A program made the translations under genes and the position numbers. From Proales similis (lineage: Eukaryota > Rotifera > Eurotatoria > Ploima > Proalidae), in assembly GCA_019059635.1 (NCBI GenBank), contig JAGVRJ010000009.1, positions 496,001-560,000 of the forward strand: a stretch of 64,000 bases of DNA. Reading direction: 5' to 3'. The stretch's first letter is position 1. Each line of letters opens with the position of its first letter. A model generated the notes under the pieces. That model did no database searches. It was not told the DNA's origin and saw only the letters and a list, made by a program, of their open reading frames with translations. Positions 48,252-59,055 of the stretch are shown here, one piece after another.

Positions 48252-51039
48252 TCACTTCCTTGCCCACCTGATGGCCGGATTAGAGTTTTGTCTGTAAACG
48301 GTTCGATCACTTTGGCGCCTATTGCTGCTGGTCAGAGCTACGGTCAGAGAATTAGGTTGAGAAAGAGTCATTCAGAAGCCAAGATGAATCCTCACCGTTT
48401 AGCTGATCGTCAAGACGCTGAATGGAATTTTTAACTCTTTCCTCTTCGATTGAGATTGTGGTCGGCATGCGCACTAGACGTTTAGATTCGTCACAGACAA
48501 TCCTCGACAGCTTACGAGCGCAACTTACTCGGCTGGACGGTTCGAATAATCTGCGATTCACTGTAACCGCTGCCTGACATCTCCTCGGCGCGTAGAAACT
48601 GTACCAAGCTCTCGCTCACTTTGATCAACAAAAAATGCCAAAAGCAGCAATCAAAGCGATAGAAGACAAACAAACCTTCGTTTTGTTGACGTGAGCCACT
48701 CGCCGGCCTGAAAGGTTGCGGCATATTTAAATGGTGACCGTTGCCTTGCGAAGAGTTGGCATACAGAGTTGATTGATTTCTATCCACTGGATGTCTATTA
48801 CGCCAACGAAAGTGCCTTTAGCATACCAGACCATGTTTGAGAAGAGATCAGAAGAGCCTACGGTTGATACTTTGAACTTTGGTTCGATGCCTGCCGGTTA
48901 TCATGAAGATGCTGACTGGCTGGCAGACGATAGCTCGAGAACTGTTCTAACGGACTGCTTGGCTTTTTGGCCACAAAAGCTGATTTAGCATGTACAGGAA
49001 TTGGAAGATGTGCACTTAGAGGCCGGTAATAGTCGCCATTTGGAGTCTGGCCTGGCCGATTCGAGCTCGAAGCTTGACCATTTGCCAAGGTGTTGTAGAG
49101 GCTGTCAATCTCCTGAGTCGATGGCGGCGTTCGAAGGAATCGATTGTCCAGACCGAAACGCTGCTGCTGGTGCTGCGGTTTCATTTGGGGCGATGGGCTT
49201 TTGACGCCGAACGGGCTCAAATTGGCTCGACTCGGGTTCACCTTGGGACTGTAGATTGAGCCCTGACGCCTGTCGACCAAATCTTTTCTCTTCTGAGCGA
49301 GAAGTGAATAACTCGCGTTTGAGAACGCGTTCGGCAATGGATATATGGGCGGTTTGTCTGTGTCGTTAAATTTCAAATTCTGCACCATTTTCTCGATCGG
49401 ATTGCTCTCTTTTCTGATCGCCTGCGCTGTCGCCTGGGCTGTCGCCTCTTCTCCGTCGCGAACTTGGATCAATGGAGAACTACGGACAGACTTAATTACC
49501 GGTCGACGAACTGAATTGGTGCTCGATATTCGATTTTGATTCGCTTCAAAATCTCGCGTTAAGAGTCGAATCGCATGAATTATTAGCAAACGATAACTTA
49601 CGACCAATCTGAGCTGTTGGCTTTGGCTTGGCTGCGAAATGGTTGATGTGAGTCGACTGAACGCGCCCGTTCTGATTAGCAGCAGGAGTCGAAGAGTCGA
49701 ATGCCGTCTGCTCGATTAGATCGGCGTCGAGCTGACCAGCGAATCGAACCGACTTTTTCGGCGTATCTGAACCAATTGAATCTTTGCGCTCAATGCGATC
49801 GTGCGCAATCTCCATGCTGTCCTTGACATGATTTCGGTCCAGCCGGCTCGGATTGGCGCTCAACGGCTTGGCGTTTATTTTTATAAAACTGGACGGCGAG
49901 TCAAAGGAACTTGAACGCTTGAGAATGCTCTTTATCTTCGGGCCAGCTTGTTTGCCAGCATTCTTGCTCGACGAGGTAGAGCTCAGATCGAGCTGTTCGT
50001 TTATTCGATTTATCGGCAAAGTCTTGAGTTTGGCCAGCTGCATGAATTGCTGGCTCTTGGGATCGGCGTTGACCTGGTAGTCCGGGTCTCGTTCGCCATC
50101 GATTCGATTGCTTTTGCTCTGAATTGGCGGCTGCGGCGCGGGAGAGTCGATTCGTGAGTTTATCAATGAGTCAGTGTCCATGCTTTCGTCATCGTCGCTT
50201 AGCACATCGTCCACACTCTGTATGGTGTCGTTGTCCGAGTTTGTCTCCATCTCGTCCGCAATCGGCTTGAACGAGAGCGATTTTTGCCGAGCGTCCACAA
50301 GCTGACCGTTTTTGCTCAGCTCGTCTGTGACGATGCTTTGGAACTCTCGCAGAGCTTGCTGATTCATTTCTCTGAGCGCAGTCTGACTCTCGTCGATTAT
50401 GCTGGTGAAGTTGTTGACACTTTTCGAGCGTTGCATTTGACCAGTGCCTGCTACTGAAGAGGCCGGATTGCAGGTGAAATGCGCGGCTCGTTTGTCAGAT
50501 CGAGTCGAAGCGTTGGCGTTCAAATTGTCGAATGATGAGCTACGCATCGGACTCGAGTTCAAATAGCTCGCCAACTCTTCGTTGTAAATTATGACCCGAT
50601 CCTCGGAGGCGCGCTTTTTACTTTGGGCATGAATTTTGCGCAAGACCTCTTCGATTGAGACTTTGTCTGATCAAATCAAATGTCATCGAATGGCCAAAAT
50701 GAGACGCCAAATTGAAGCAGTCAATCGCTCACCTTTGTTGTAGCGGAAGTGTTTTATGCCTTTTTGAAAGCGCATCGTTGCCTCGACATGTCTGGCTCGA
50801 CGCTCGGCTAGCGCCTCTTTGCGTCGCTTTTCTTCTTTCGCCTCTTCTATTTTTGCCTTCATCTCCATCGCCCTTTTGATTAAGAGAACAATCAAATGAG
50901 CATGCGCTCGAACTGCGTTCAAAGTTGCCTACTTTCGACGCTGCAGTGTTTCACGGTGAACTTCGCGAGCGCGACTTAGCTGGCTCCTCCGCTCTAGTTC
51001 GTACTCTTCTTTGAGCTTTTCCAAATGCTGTGAGTCCAT
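48252..51039 (-). CDS. CEP126-like centrosomal protein, 8 exons
   Basis: Exons 51039-50933, 50872-50733, 50660-49602, 49543-48862, 48779-48676, 48618-48529, 48473-48396 and 48337-48252 join in phase to 781 residues. The first two exons form a charged helix (HLEKLKEEYELERRSQLSRA, KRRKEALAERRARHVEATMR), followed by SIEEVLRKIHAQ, comparable with the CEP126 N-terminus and its LEEALKQIQES. Further shared features are an acidic TIQSVDDVLSDDDE, IKSILKRSSS and KKSVRFAGQL, and a late EERVKNSIQRLDDQL helix. The middle is disordered, Ser/Asn/Gln rich. CEP126 is a centrosome and ciliary-base protein needed for microtubule organisation and ciliogenesis. The match is by ordered short motifs, not an alignment, so another centrosomal family is possible. 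Confidence 0.68.
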
Positions 51040-51121
51040 GGCGCTTAGAAATCGCAGTTTCATATCAAATTTGGTCTACATTGGCGGCCAGATCAGGCTA
51101 CTCACTTAGCACAGGCCAAAA

Positions 51122-51505
51122 TCATTTCAGCTCAGAGTGAAGCGGATTTTTAAAAGCCGAATTCTTATTCACCCAACTTTGAAGCTTCAGCAGCTTTTCG
51201 CTCTGTTGTGCCAGAGAGAGAGAGAAAGAGACAGAGAGAGAAATGAGTCGATTATGCGCGACGAGTCGAGTCTCGTTTGCTATAGCCGCTAGTTTTCGAC
51301 TCGAAATTCTTGTTTCCATGGCGAAAAAATCGAAAATACAGGGCATGCGCTTGTTCAATTAAATTTGTCTCATTTCGTTTGAAAGCCACTCGCATGCGCT
51401 CGTTCTGTGGCTCACTCAGTAGAACCTGACCGAACTCGACTGCCTTGACCCAATTTGAGCAAAAGCTCGAAGGCTTCGTTGGCCGCTATGTTGTCGTTCA
51501 GCGCC
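51122..51505 (-). pseudogene. Possible small minus-strand coding remnant with a frame break
   Basis: Protein-like segments on the minus strand: NPFLALNDNIAANEAFELLL in one frame, then after a one-base shift near 51449 AVEFGQVLLSEPQNERMRVA, and, after a long pyrimidine tract and CAACAG acceptor, SEKLLKLQSWVNKNSAFKN to a stop at 51122. The segments read as one helical chain if a single base is removed. It lies just upstream of the CEP126-like start and overlaps the promoter of the plus-strand gene at 51510. It could be an exon set I cannot resolve, a frameshifted relic, or chance. Confidence 0.25.
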
Positions 51506-51509
51506 AAAA

Positions 51510-52220
51510 ATGGATTCACAGAGTCAAGTTGAGCAATCTAATGACCGCGAGGCGAAAGATCTGCGAAAACCAGAAGCGTTCGAATTTCATCTAGAAAGCC
51601 ATCCGCAGCCCGAGCGATTTTATCTCGTCTCCGAAGTAGTTGCACTCTTACTGATAATATAAAATTCCGTTTAAAAATCTTGTTCTCTCACTTTTGCTTT
51701 GTTTCCTAATCGACTGTGCGGAGGACAGGTGCTCGACTTTTTGTCATGGCTGCCTGGTGGTTTAATGGAAAAATTCAAGCAAATAGAACTCCAAGTGCTG
51801 AGCAATCAAGACCGCGAGCGATTAGAGTCGACCCTAAATCGGCAATTGAACAAGGACGGTCTAGTTAAGGCCGCACTTGTCGACGGCTTGTTCGATCAAG
51901 AATTGGTGTCGGCGGCGGGCGAAGAAAGTCAAGTAATTGGTTTTGAGCTCGAGTCGGAGGATCCCAACCAAGCAGCATCGCTCGGCGTTGAGTTTGACTC
52001 GTTCGAAGAACTTTTCAAAGAGTATCAAGGCTTTGTAAATCTTTACATAAAAAAATATTTCGACTTGTACACGCAATCGATCGACGAAGAGATAACCGCA
52101 GTTAAGCAGCTCGACCATCTTCACGAGTACCTCAAGGGCTACGAGGAGTATTTGAAAGGAAAGTTGAACGAATACAAAGAGCGTGTTGCTCATCTCAATC
52201 AGATATTCAGTCGCAATTAG
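51510..52220 (+). CDS. Unknown 205-residue acidic helical protein, 2 exons
   Basis: Exons 51510-51635 and 51729-52220 join in phase 0 (donor GAA|gtagtt, acceptor ggaggacag|GTG) from MDSQSQVEQSNDREAKDLRK to HLNQIFSRN. I do not recognise the family. The first exon has PERFYLVSE leading into VLDFLSWLPGGLMEKFKQIE; the rest is Glu/Asp rich helix with aromatic residues (EYQGFVNLYIKKYFDLYTQS, DHLHEYLKGYEEYLKG), suggesting a small helical-bundle subunit of a complex. No signal peptide or membrane span. AATAAA follows the stop at 52224-52229. DHX35 starts 126 nt downstream on the same strand. Confidence 0.72.
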
Positions 52221-52223
52221 AAC

Positions 52224-52229
52224 AATAAA
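52224..52229 (+). terminator. AATAAA poly(A) signal of the unknown 205-aa gene
   Basis: Canonical hexamer starting 4 nt after the stop. Confidence 0.5.
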
Positions 52230-52345
52230 CGGCTTAGTTTTGTCATGTGTTGCATTTAAGCGGTTTGCGGTGATAGAGTTGAGCAGCATGCAAGCAATCA
52301 ATGGTCAGAGGTTGGGTGGCTGTTTTTCGGTGAATTGGCGGTCAG

Positions 52346-54532
52346 ATGAGTGAAGCAGGACGAGGCAAGTTTGTTCGTCCTTCGGCTGACCACCTGGGCG
52401 GCATATACTCAGAGCGGCTGAATGAAATTGAAAGCGAATATGAACTGGTCAAGTCGGCGAGTCAACAAGAGACTGATCTGTCGCTCGACGTACAACGCAA
52501 GCAACTTCCAATCTTTGCCTATAAAGACCAGTTTCTGTACGCGATGGAAACTCACCGAGTGGTGATCATTGTGGGCGAGACCGGCTCAGGCAAGTCTACT
52601 CAACTGCCGCAGTATCTGATGGAGAACGGCTGGACCGATTCAAAGCGAATGGTCTGTGTGGTTGAGCCGCGTCGCATTGCCGCCATCAACCTGGCCAAGC
52701 GAATAAGCGAGGAGAAGGCGTGCGTACTTGGACGCGAGGTTGGCTATTCGATTCGATTTGAAGACGTTTACACTCGTGGAGTGACCAGAATAAAACTGGT
52801 CACCGACGGCCTGCTCATCAGAGAAATGATGCAGAATCCGCTCTTGCCACAGTACAGCGTGATTGTGCTCGACGAGGTTCATGAGAGGAACGTCAACGTC
52901 GACGTGGTCATGGGCCTGCTGAAAAAAGTGCTCAAACGACGGCCGGACTTGAAAATCGTTGTCTGTTCGGCCACGGTCGACGCCCAGCACATAAAGCTCT
53001 ACTTCGACGATGGCCTTAAGAGACGCAAACGCTTCGACACTACGGAGAGTCTGGCCACGACCATCATATCGGTCGAAGGACGCTGCTTTCCCATTGAAAT
53101 CTCTTATTTATCTGAGCCGTGCGACAACTACATCAAAGCGAGCGTATCGGTCGCGTTCGCTCTGCATCTCGAGGAAAAAGAGCGCGAAGGAGACATACTG
53201 ATATTCTTGAGCGGACAAGACGAAGTAGACGAAGCGGTCTCGTCGCTAATCGAAAAAGCCAATGAGCTTAAAACAATGAAACAGGCGCGCACGTCAAAGA
53301 AGCTCTGGATTCTGCCTCTCTACGGCTCTCTGCCGCCCAAGGAGCAGCTGAAAGTGTTCGAGAGAACACCCAATCATGTGAGAAAGATAATTGTTGCGAC
53401 CAACATCGCCGAGACGAGCATAACAATAAACGGCATTGTGAGCGTGATCGACTCAGGCTTCATGAAACTGAAAGCATACGATGCCCGACTGGGCTGCGAG
53501 AGTCTCATCAATGTGGCCATATCGAAAGCAAACGCCAAACAAAGAGCTGGCCGCGCCGGTCGCTACAGATCGGGCAAAGCCTTTCGCCTCTACACCGAGA
53601 GCGAATATTCCAAACTGAAAGAGTTCACTCCGCCTGAAATGCAGCGATGCGACCTGGCTCCGGTCATTATTCAGCTGAAAGCTCTCGGAGTGGACAACAT
53701 TTGCCGCTTTGACTTCATATCGCCTCCGCCGTCGACCTGCATGATAAACAGCTTGGAGCTACTCCATGCGCTGGATGCGTTAGATCACAACTCGAAATTG
53801 ACTAATCCGCTTGGCTATCAAATGGCCGAGTTTCCGTTGCATCCGACGCATGCCAAAGCTCTGCTTGCCTCGGAGAGCTTCGGCTGCACTCAGGAGATAC
53901 TGGCCATAGTCGCAATGCTCCAAGTTCAACACGTGTTCGTCACTCCGTCGGGTCGTAAGCTTCAGGCAGACCGAACCAAGCTGAAATTCGCCGCCATGGA
54001 AGGCGACCATATCACTCTTCTTAACGTGTACAAGTCTTTTATTGAAAAGCTGCAGTCAAACTCGCGCACCAACCAGCTGATGCAGTGGTGCCATTCAAAC
54101 TACCTGAACTACAAGTCAATACTTCGGGCGATACAGATCCGCGACCAGCTCGCTTCGCTTTTGAAAAAGTTCAAAGTCGACACGGAACTGTCGTGCGGCG
54201 ATCGACCTGAGCCAGTTCTCAAGTGCCTGTGCGTTGCGTTCTTTCTCAATTTGGCCAAAGCACACTACAGCGGCGATTATAAGCACGTTCGCTCGGACGC
54301 CACTCTCAAGGTGCATCCGAGCTCGGTAATCAATCTGCGCTTGGCCAATTTGAATCAGCCACCGCCAAAGTTCGTAATCTACAACGACATCGTTCAGTCC
54401 AAGTCTTGCTACTTGATCAGAGATTTGAGCGTGGTCGACTCTCGTTGGCTTGGCGAGCTCGTGCCCAACTACTACGAACTTCGAACCGAGCTCAGCAGCG
54501 ACTATGGCGAGAAGCGGTTCAAATCCAGTTGA
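52346..54532 (+). CDS. DHX35: DEAH-box RNA helicase DHX35
   Basis: One exon, 728 residues, close to the 703 of human DHX35 and shorter than other DEAH helicases because the N-terminus is short. Motif I is GETGSGKST (77-85), motif II is DEVH (176-179) where the family has DEAH, motif III is SAT (208-210), and QRAGRAGR is motif VI. PVIIQLKALGVDNICRFDF, then GCTQEILAIVAMLQVQHVFV and the OB-fold end VIYNDIVQSKSCYLIRDLSV follow DHX35 order. DHX35 is found in spliceosomal C complexes and is linked to splicing quality control. TCAG immediately precedes the ATG, so a 5' UTR intron or trans-splicing is possible. Its 3' end faces that of the fibrinogen-related gene. Confidence 0.95.
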   Translation: MSEAGRGKFVRPSADHLGGIYSERLNEIESEYELVKSASQQETDLSLDVQRKQLPIFAYKDQFLYAMETHRVVIIVGETGSGKSTQLPQYLMENGWTDSKRMVCVVEPRRIAAINLAKRISEEKACVLGREVGYSIRFEDVYTRGVTRIKLVTDGLLIREMMQNPLLPQYSVIVLDEVHERNVNVDVVMGLLKKVLKRRPDLKIVVCSATVDAQHIKLYFDDGLKRRKRFDTTESLATTIISVEGRCFPIEISYLSEPCDNYIKASVSVAFALHLEEKEREGDILIFLSGQDEVDEAVSSLIEKANELKTMKQARTSKKLWILPLYGSLPPKEQLKVFERTPNHVRKIIVATNIAETSITINGIVSVIDSGFMKLKAYDARLGCESLINVAISKANAKQRAGRAGRYRSGKAFRLYTESEYSKLKEFTPPEMQRCDLAPVIIQLKALGVDNICRFDFISPPPSTCMINSLELLHALDALDHNSKLTNPLGYQMAEFPLHPTHAKALLASESFGCTQEILAIVAMLQVQHVFVTPSGRKLQADRTKLKFAAMEGDHITLLNVYKSFIEKLQSNSRTNQLMQWCHSNYLNYKSILRAIQIRDQLASLLKKFKVDTELSCGDRPEPVLKCLCVAFFLNLAKAHYSGDYKHVRSDATLKVHPSSVINLRLANLNQPPPKFVIYNDIVQSKSCYLIRDLSVVDSRWLGELVPNYYELRTELSSDYGEKRFKSS

Positions 54533-54567
54533 ATATTCAACTCGTTCTCTTGTGGCCTCGTCATGTG

Positions 54568-54573
54568 AATAAA
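54568..54573 (+). terminator. AATAAA poly(A) signal of DHX35
   Basis: 36 nt after the DHX35 stop and only 26 nt short of the stop codon of the convergent gene. Confidence 0.6.
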
Positions 54574-54598
54574 CAACTCAAGAACTGTTTCGGTTCTT

Positions 54599-57402
54599 TT
54601 ATTTCTTGTTCATTTGCAGATTTCGCCTTATTTTCATCTCGACTTTTTTCAATGAGTACTTTATGCCGTGCCACGTTTTCCAAGAGACGCCGTCGTTTCT
54701 CTTCGCTTTCACTTGGCCTTTGTCATAGAAACGTCCTGTTAGATTAGACTGGTAGCAGGCACGATACCACCAAGAGCCGTGGAAACTTGACCAACTCGCT
54801 TTGAAGATTTCTCGCTTTGAATGTGAGATTTCACTTTTTTACTCATACCGTTTGGCGCAGTTTCCTTTCCAGATTGTAGACTCGAGCTGATCATTGTCGA
54901 CGTCAAATGTGGAGAATTTCATTCCCGAATGAATAGAAAGCGAGTCGCCCGCATCGCCCCGATAGCCGGCTACGGTCAGCTCGTAGCCGCTCTGTTCGGA
55001 TCCGACCCGGAACAGATCGTAGGTCGCACGCTTTTTCTTCCCGCTCCAGTCTTCCAAATCCACTCGCAGACTGTAGTTGTATTGCTCTGTCAAATAATGC
55101 AGCATATCATTTCCTTAAGTTGGAAGAGGCGAGTAAAGTAAAAGAGGAGCCAAGGTCAATTATACAGTACGCACCGATCCAATGTTCTTTGGACGGATCG
55201 CCGAATCCGGACTTGTACTCAGACCAGTCGCGGTAAAAGTCCTCTTGTCCGTTCTCGCGTCTCATTATCACAGTGTAGCCGCCGTTTTTCATGTCACAGC
55301 TCACTTTGGTCAGATCACAGCTTGGCCACTGTTTCGGCCGAATGCTCAATACCATGTTTCGCATTATTCCTTGACGGTAGTAATCAAAGCAATCTTCAAA
55401 AGCGTCTCAATCTAAATGCATCACTTCCACAGGTTTCGTCCAACTTACCTGATTGGGCTTTAGTTTTGCAATCGATTTCAACAGACTGGACTGGATCGCT
55501 TGTGCTCGCCGGCGTTGGACTTGCTGTGTCGTTGCTCTGCTTCACAGTGACATTCGAATTTAATCCGCTTTCATTTAAATTGGCCACATTTTCTTGCACG
55601 CTGGCGGCTGTTTCTTCCTTTTCTTTACTTTGATCGGTTTTCAGTGGCTTCTGATAATTCTTCACGTTCGGCTTTATTTGTCGCGCAATGTCAAGCAGTG
55701 ACGGCAATAAGCTGAATGGATGAATGAGCCTTTTTGGTTTTTTCTTTTTCGCTTTTGGCTTCGATGCTGGACTCGGACCGACTTTTGGTGAAGCCAGGGG
55801 ACACTGTTGCCGATCTAAACGAGCCAAAATGCTTCTTGAGCACACTCCATTCTTTGGGATCGAAATTTCTTTTTCTACAACTGGAGGCTGCAGGACAGTT
55901 TGGTTTCCTTTGACTCTTGTCGCCACGCACTGTCTCGTTGGATCTAAGTGTCTGGCAAAGCTGAAAGCATTGCAGATTTGCTTTTTCGAAGTGAACTGAC
56001 CATTCGGAACTTGGTCTTTAGGAGGCAAGCAAACAGCCTTGTTCGACAGCAGACGAGTTAGCAAATTGCTGAAATAATTCGAACTTTCTTGTTTTATGGG
56101 TGCGTTAGGTGAACCTATCGCAAACGTCTCTATAATGTCTCTATCGCAAACAGCTCGATTGTTTAAAATTTGGTAAAAAATCTGAAAAATGTCGATGATT
56201 GGGCTGAATTGCGGCGAGACTGGTCTCGTTTTGCAGACGCCATCTCGAACAGAATTCAACTCGAAAAGAATTTTGTCAAACTCAATTCTGTGAATTCTTG
56301 ATGCTGGACGAATCGTACAAATGGCCGTCTTGTCCAGACTCTGCTGCGCAAGTATTCGAGTGAAATCAATCGGCGAATGGGCCTTTTCAGCTTCTTGAGA
56401 GATTTGGCGCCTTTTCTGGCGCTGAGTCTGCGCTCTTTTCGACGGAGTGAAGCATTTCAACTTGACAAAGTAGTTGACATAATCGTGCAACTGAACGGAC
56501 TTGTTCATCGAACTCGACACTTTCGTCGCCAGTTCAGGTGATCGACTTTTGTTCTGCCCCACATCTGCTTTGTACCTATCCAATTGGATCTCAAGTGCTT
56601 CAAGCCGTTCGCCGATCAGCCGGAGCACAGCTGTCATGTTGCCGCCGCTCTCAACACTCGAATTCGACGAATTCGATTGGCTTTCAAGTCGACCGGTTTG
56701 CGGCCTGTTATGTTCGCTTTCTGTGCTCCGCTCTTTGAGGTAGTTGTCGAATTGTTTAGAAACGTTGGCGAACTGCGCTTCGAGCAGATCCATGCGTTTA
56801 TTTAAACGCTTCATGTTTTCTTCAAACAAGCTCAGGCTCGAGATTAGAGAGGCACAGCAGCTTGTGTCAGGCGCAGTTTGCGTTTGCAGTCGCTGTTTAA
56901 TAAATGAAATCTTCATGTCAAAGTCATTCTGGATGTTGTTCATTTTCTGCTTCAGCCTGCCGATTTTCTTTCGCCATTCGGCATTGTTCTGCTGATTGAG
57001 TTCGTTTATGGCCTGCTCCAGAGTGTCGCTTAGCTGCCTGTAGGCCGCGTACGAAAAGCTGTCCTCATCTGGCTGATTTGAGTAATTGGCCATTTGATTT
57101 AGAGCGGCCAGACTCAAATTGGCCTCGGTCAGTATCTGCTCGATTTGCGACTGAGTCAACGGTATTTCGGTGATTTCGTCCTCCAGCTCGTCGATAGACG
57201 CAATTGTTTGGTGTGGCTCTGACTCAATGCCGATCATCTTGCACACTGAACAAGACGCTCTGGTCTGAAACAGAATCGAAACCTCGTCAATATCGCAGCA
57301 TCTCTCTTTGCAATGCTCATAATAGCCGAGCAGGTCTGCGTTTGAATTGAATGCCACTAGCGTGAAGCACCAGAGTACGAGCTGAAATCGCGTGCGAGAC
57401 AT
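54599..57402 (-). CDS. Secreted fibrinogen-related protein with long coiled-coil N-terminus, 4 exons
   Basis: Exons 57402-55449, 55393-55175, 55113-54843 and 54794-54599 join in phase to 879 residues. A signal peptide (MSRTRFQLVLWCFTLVAFNS) is followed by Cys clusters (HCKERCCDID, CSVCKMIG), coiled coil (about 70-240) and a 400-residue linker with recurring hydrophobic-plus-Cys units. The last 225 residues are a fibrinogen C-terminal domain: GGYTVIMRRENGQEDFYRDW, then YELTVAGYRGDAGDSLSIHS, DNDQLESTIWKGNCAKRY, and GSWWYRACYQSNLTGRFY with WHGIKYSLKKVEMKIRR at the end. Such proteins are extracellular lectin-like or matrix proteins acting in innate immunity, adhesion or signalling (ficolin, tenascin, angiopoietin relatives); N-terminal coiled coil suggests oligomers. 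The calcium-site DxD region is present as DVDND. Its AATAAA overlaps the stop codon. Confidence 0.92.
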
Positions 57403-58457
57403 TTAATCGCGTCGATGTTTGTCAAAATTAAAGTATCGATTGCCAAGTCAACAGAAGTAGCAGCAACGAACAACCTTTTTTAAAGTCGAATATGAATCGA
57501 ATGCCAATTTGCAGCCTTGCTCTCTCTTTTTTATTCACGCCTTCAAACACGTCAGCACTTGCTCGAGACGTAAACGCAATGAATCGATATCAATCAACTG
57601 CGACAGGTTGCTTTTCATTCTCCATCATTTCTATGATCACTGGCGGCGGGCCATTTCTCACTCAAACAAAGCGAATGTGTTTGCGAACGATTCAATCAAT
57701 AAAGTAAACGGCAAATTTAGACAAGCCGAAAGAGGGAGATAGAGCCTTTTTCCGACACCGAGACACAGGGAGAGAGAGAGAGAGAACAAAAAACTTTTTT
57801 CTATCGAAAGGTGCAATAACGTTGAGTTTAATATGCGTCCAGGCACCCGAAGCGATCACATCGTCGGCGTGCTTCTCTTCGCTTGCGATCATTAAGACGA
57901 TGGCTTAATGACACATTCTTGTTTGATATGCATTCATTTGAATTTCTCTCTTCATTTGAGCTCAACTCAACTATGTCTAACCTGAACAAGTTGCAAAATG
58001 AAATTTCATTTTTATTTGCTTTTAATTGCCTCTTTTTTTTGCACTTTGGAGTTTTTCGCTTCTCGCTTTTCTTCTCGTTCGATTCTGTTTCGGTGCCTGG
58101 CTTTGCCATTAGTCATGAGCTGACGAGACTGATGACTACTCTGTGCGCTAGTCGGCTTGCTTGCCTGCTGCTTGTACACTCTTTCTCTTAATTTTCTCAC
58201 TTGAAATTTTGTTCATAATTTTTGTTCTGTCAGCATATTATACGTGTACGTGTGGCTGCACTGAATGCGCCTCAGCTTATGCTAATGGACGAAAAGGAAC
58301 ATTCTAGTTATGAATTTTCAGTCTCCTAGGAAGCGCAGCTTGAGTAATAGGCGCGCGCGCGCGCAATGCTAAAGAATCAACTAAAGTCACTAAACAGAGT
58401 CTTAATAGTCGTCTTCTAGAAGAAATATTTTCCTTCAACTGGCAGATCGTCTCAAAC
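57403..58457. other. Interval between the divergent fibrinogen-related and ORMDL genes
   Basis: No coding segment seen. Contains a GA run (57768-57785) and alternating GC (58351-58362). Both flanking promoters must lie here. Confidence 0.5.
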
Positions 58458-59055
58458 ATGAACGTCGGAGTCGCGAACAGTGACCAAAATCCAAACACCT
58501 CTTGGCTGAATAGCAAAGGAATTTGGTTCACTTATATCATATTCACGTTCACAATGCACTTGATCCTTCTCAGCATGCCGTTCCTGTCGACGCCCATCGC
58601 TTGGACTCTGACCAACGTATTACACAACGTGGTAAGTATTGGTTGTTGACGCCAGCCCGGCAACCATCGACACTGGAGAGACTAAACTTGCTTGTGCTCG
58701 TTTTCAGATCGCCTTCTATCTACTGCACATAGTGAAGGGCGCGCCATGGGAAACCACTGACCAGGGAAAGGCGCGCTCCTACACCTACTGGGAGCAGATC
58801 GACGACGGTGTTCAATTCACTGCGGGCAGAAAGTTTCTCACTACCGTTCCCATCGTCTTGTAAGTGTCGATTTGGACCTGTATGTGTCGAACGGCTTTGC
58901 TAAATGACGCTGAATTTAGATTTCTATTGACAAGCTTCTACACGCAATATGACGCATCGCATTTCGTCGTCAATTTCACCACCTTGGTGATCGTGCTCCT
59001 GCCCAAGCTGCCCATCTTCCACGGCGTTCGCATATTCGGCATAAACAAATATTAA
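58458..59055 (+). CDS. ORMDL: ORMDL-family sphingolipid biosynthesis regulator, 3 exons
   Basis: Exons 58458-58631, 58708-58859 and 58920-59055 join in phase to 153 residues, exactly the vertebrate ORMDL length. The N-terminus [20 protein letters not shown], the pair of transmembrane segments, [39 protein letters not shown] and the end [11 protein letters not shown] are diagnostic. The protein sits in the ER membrane and inhibits serine palmitoyltransferase in response to ceramide. A pyrimidine tract and GGCAG lie 12 nt before the ATG. Animals with one gene cannot be assigned to ORMDL1, 2 or 3. Confidence 0.97.
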
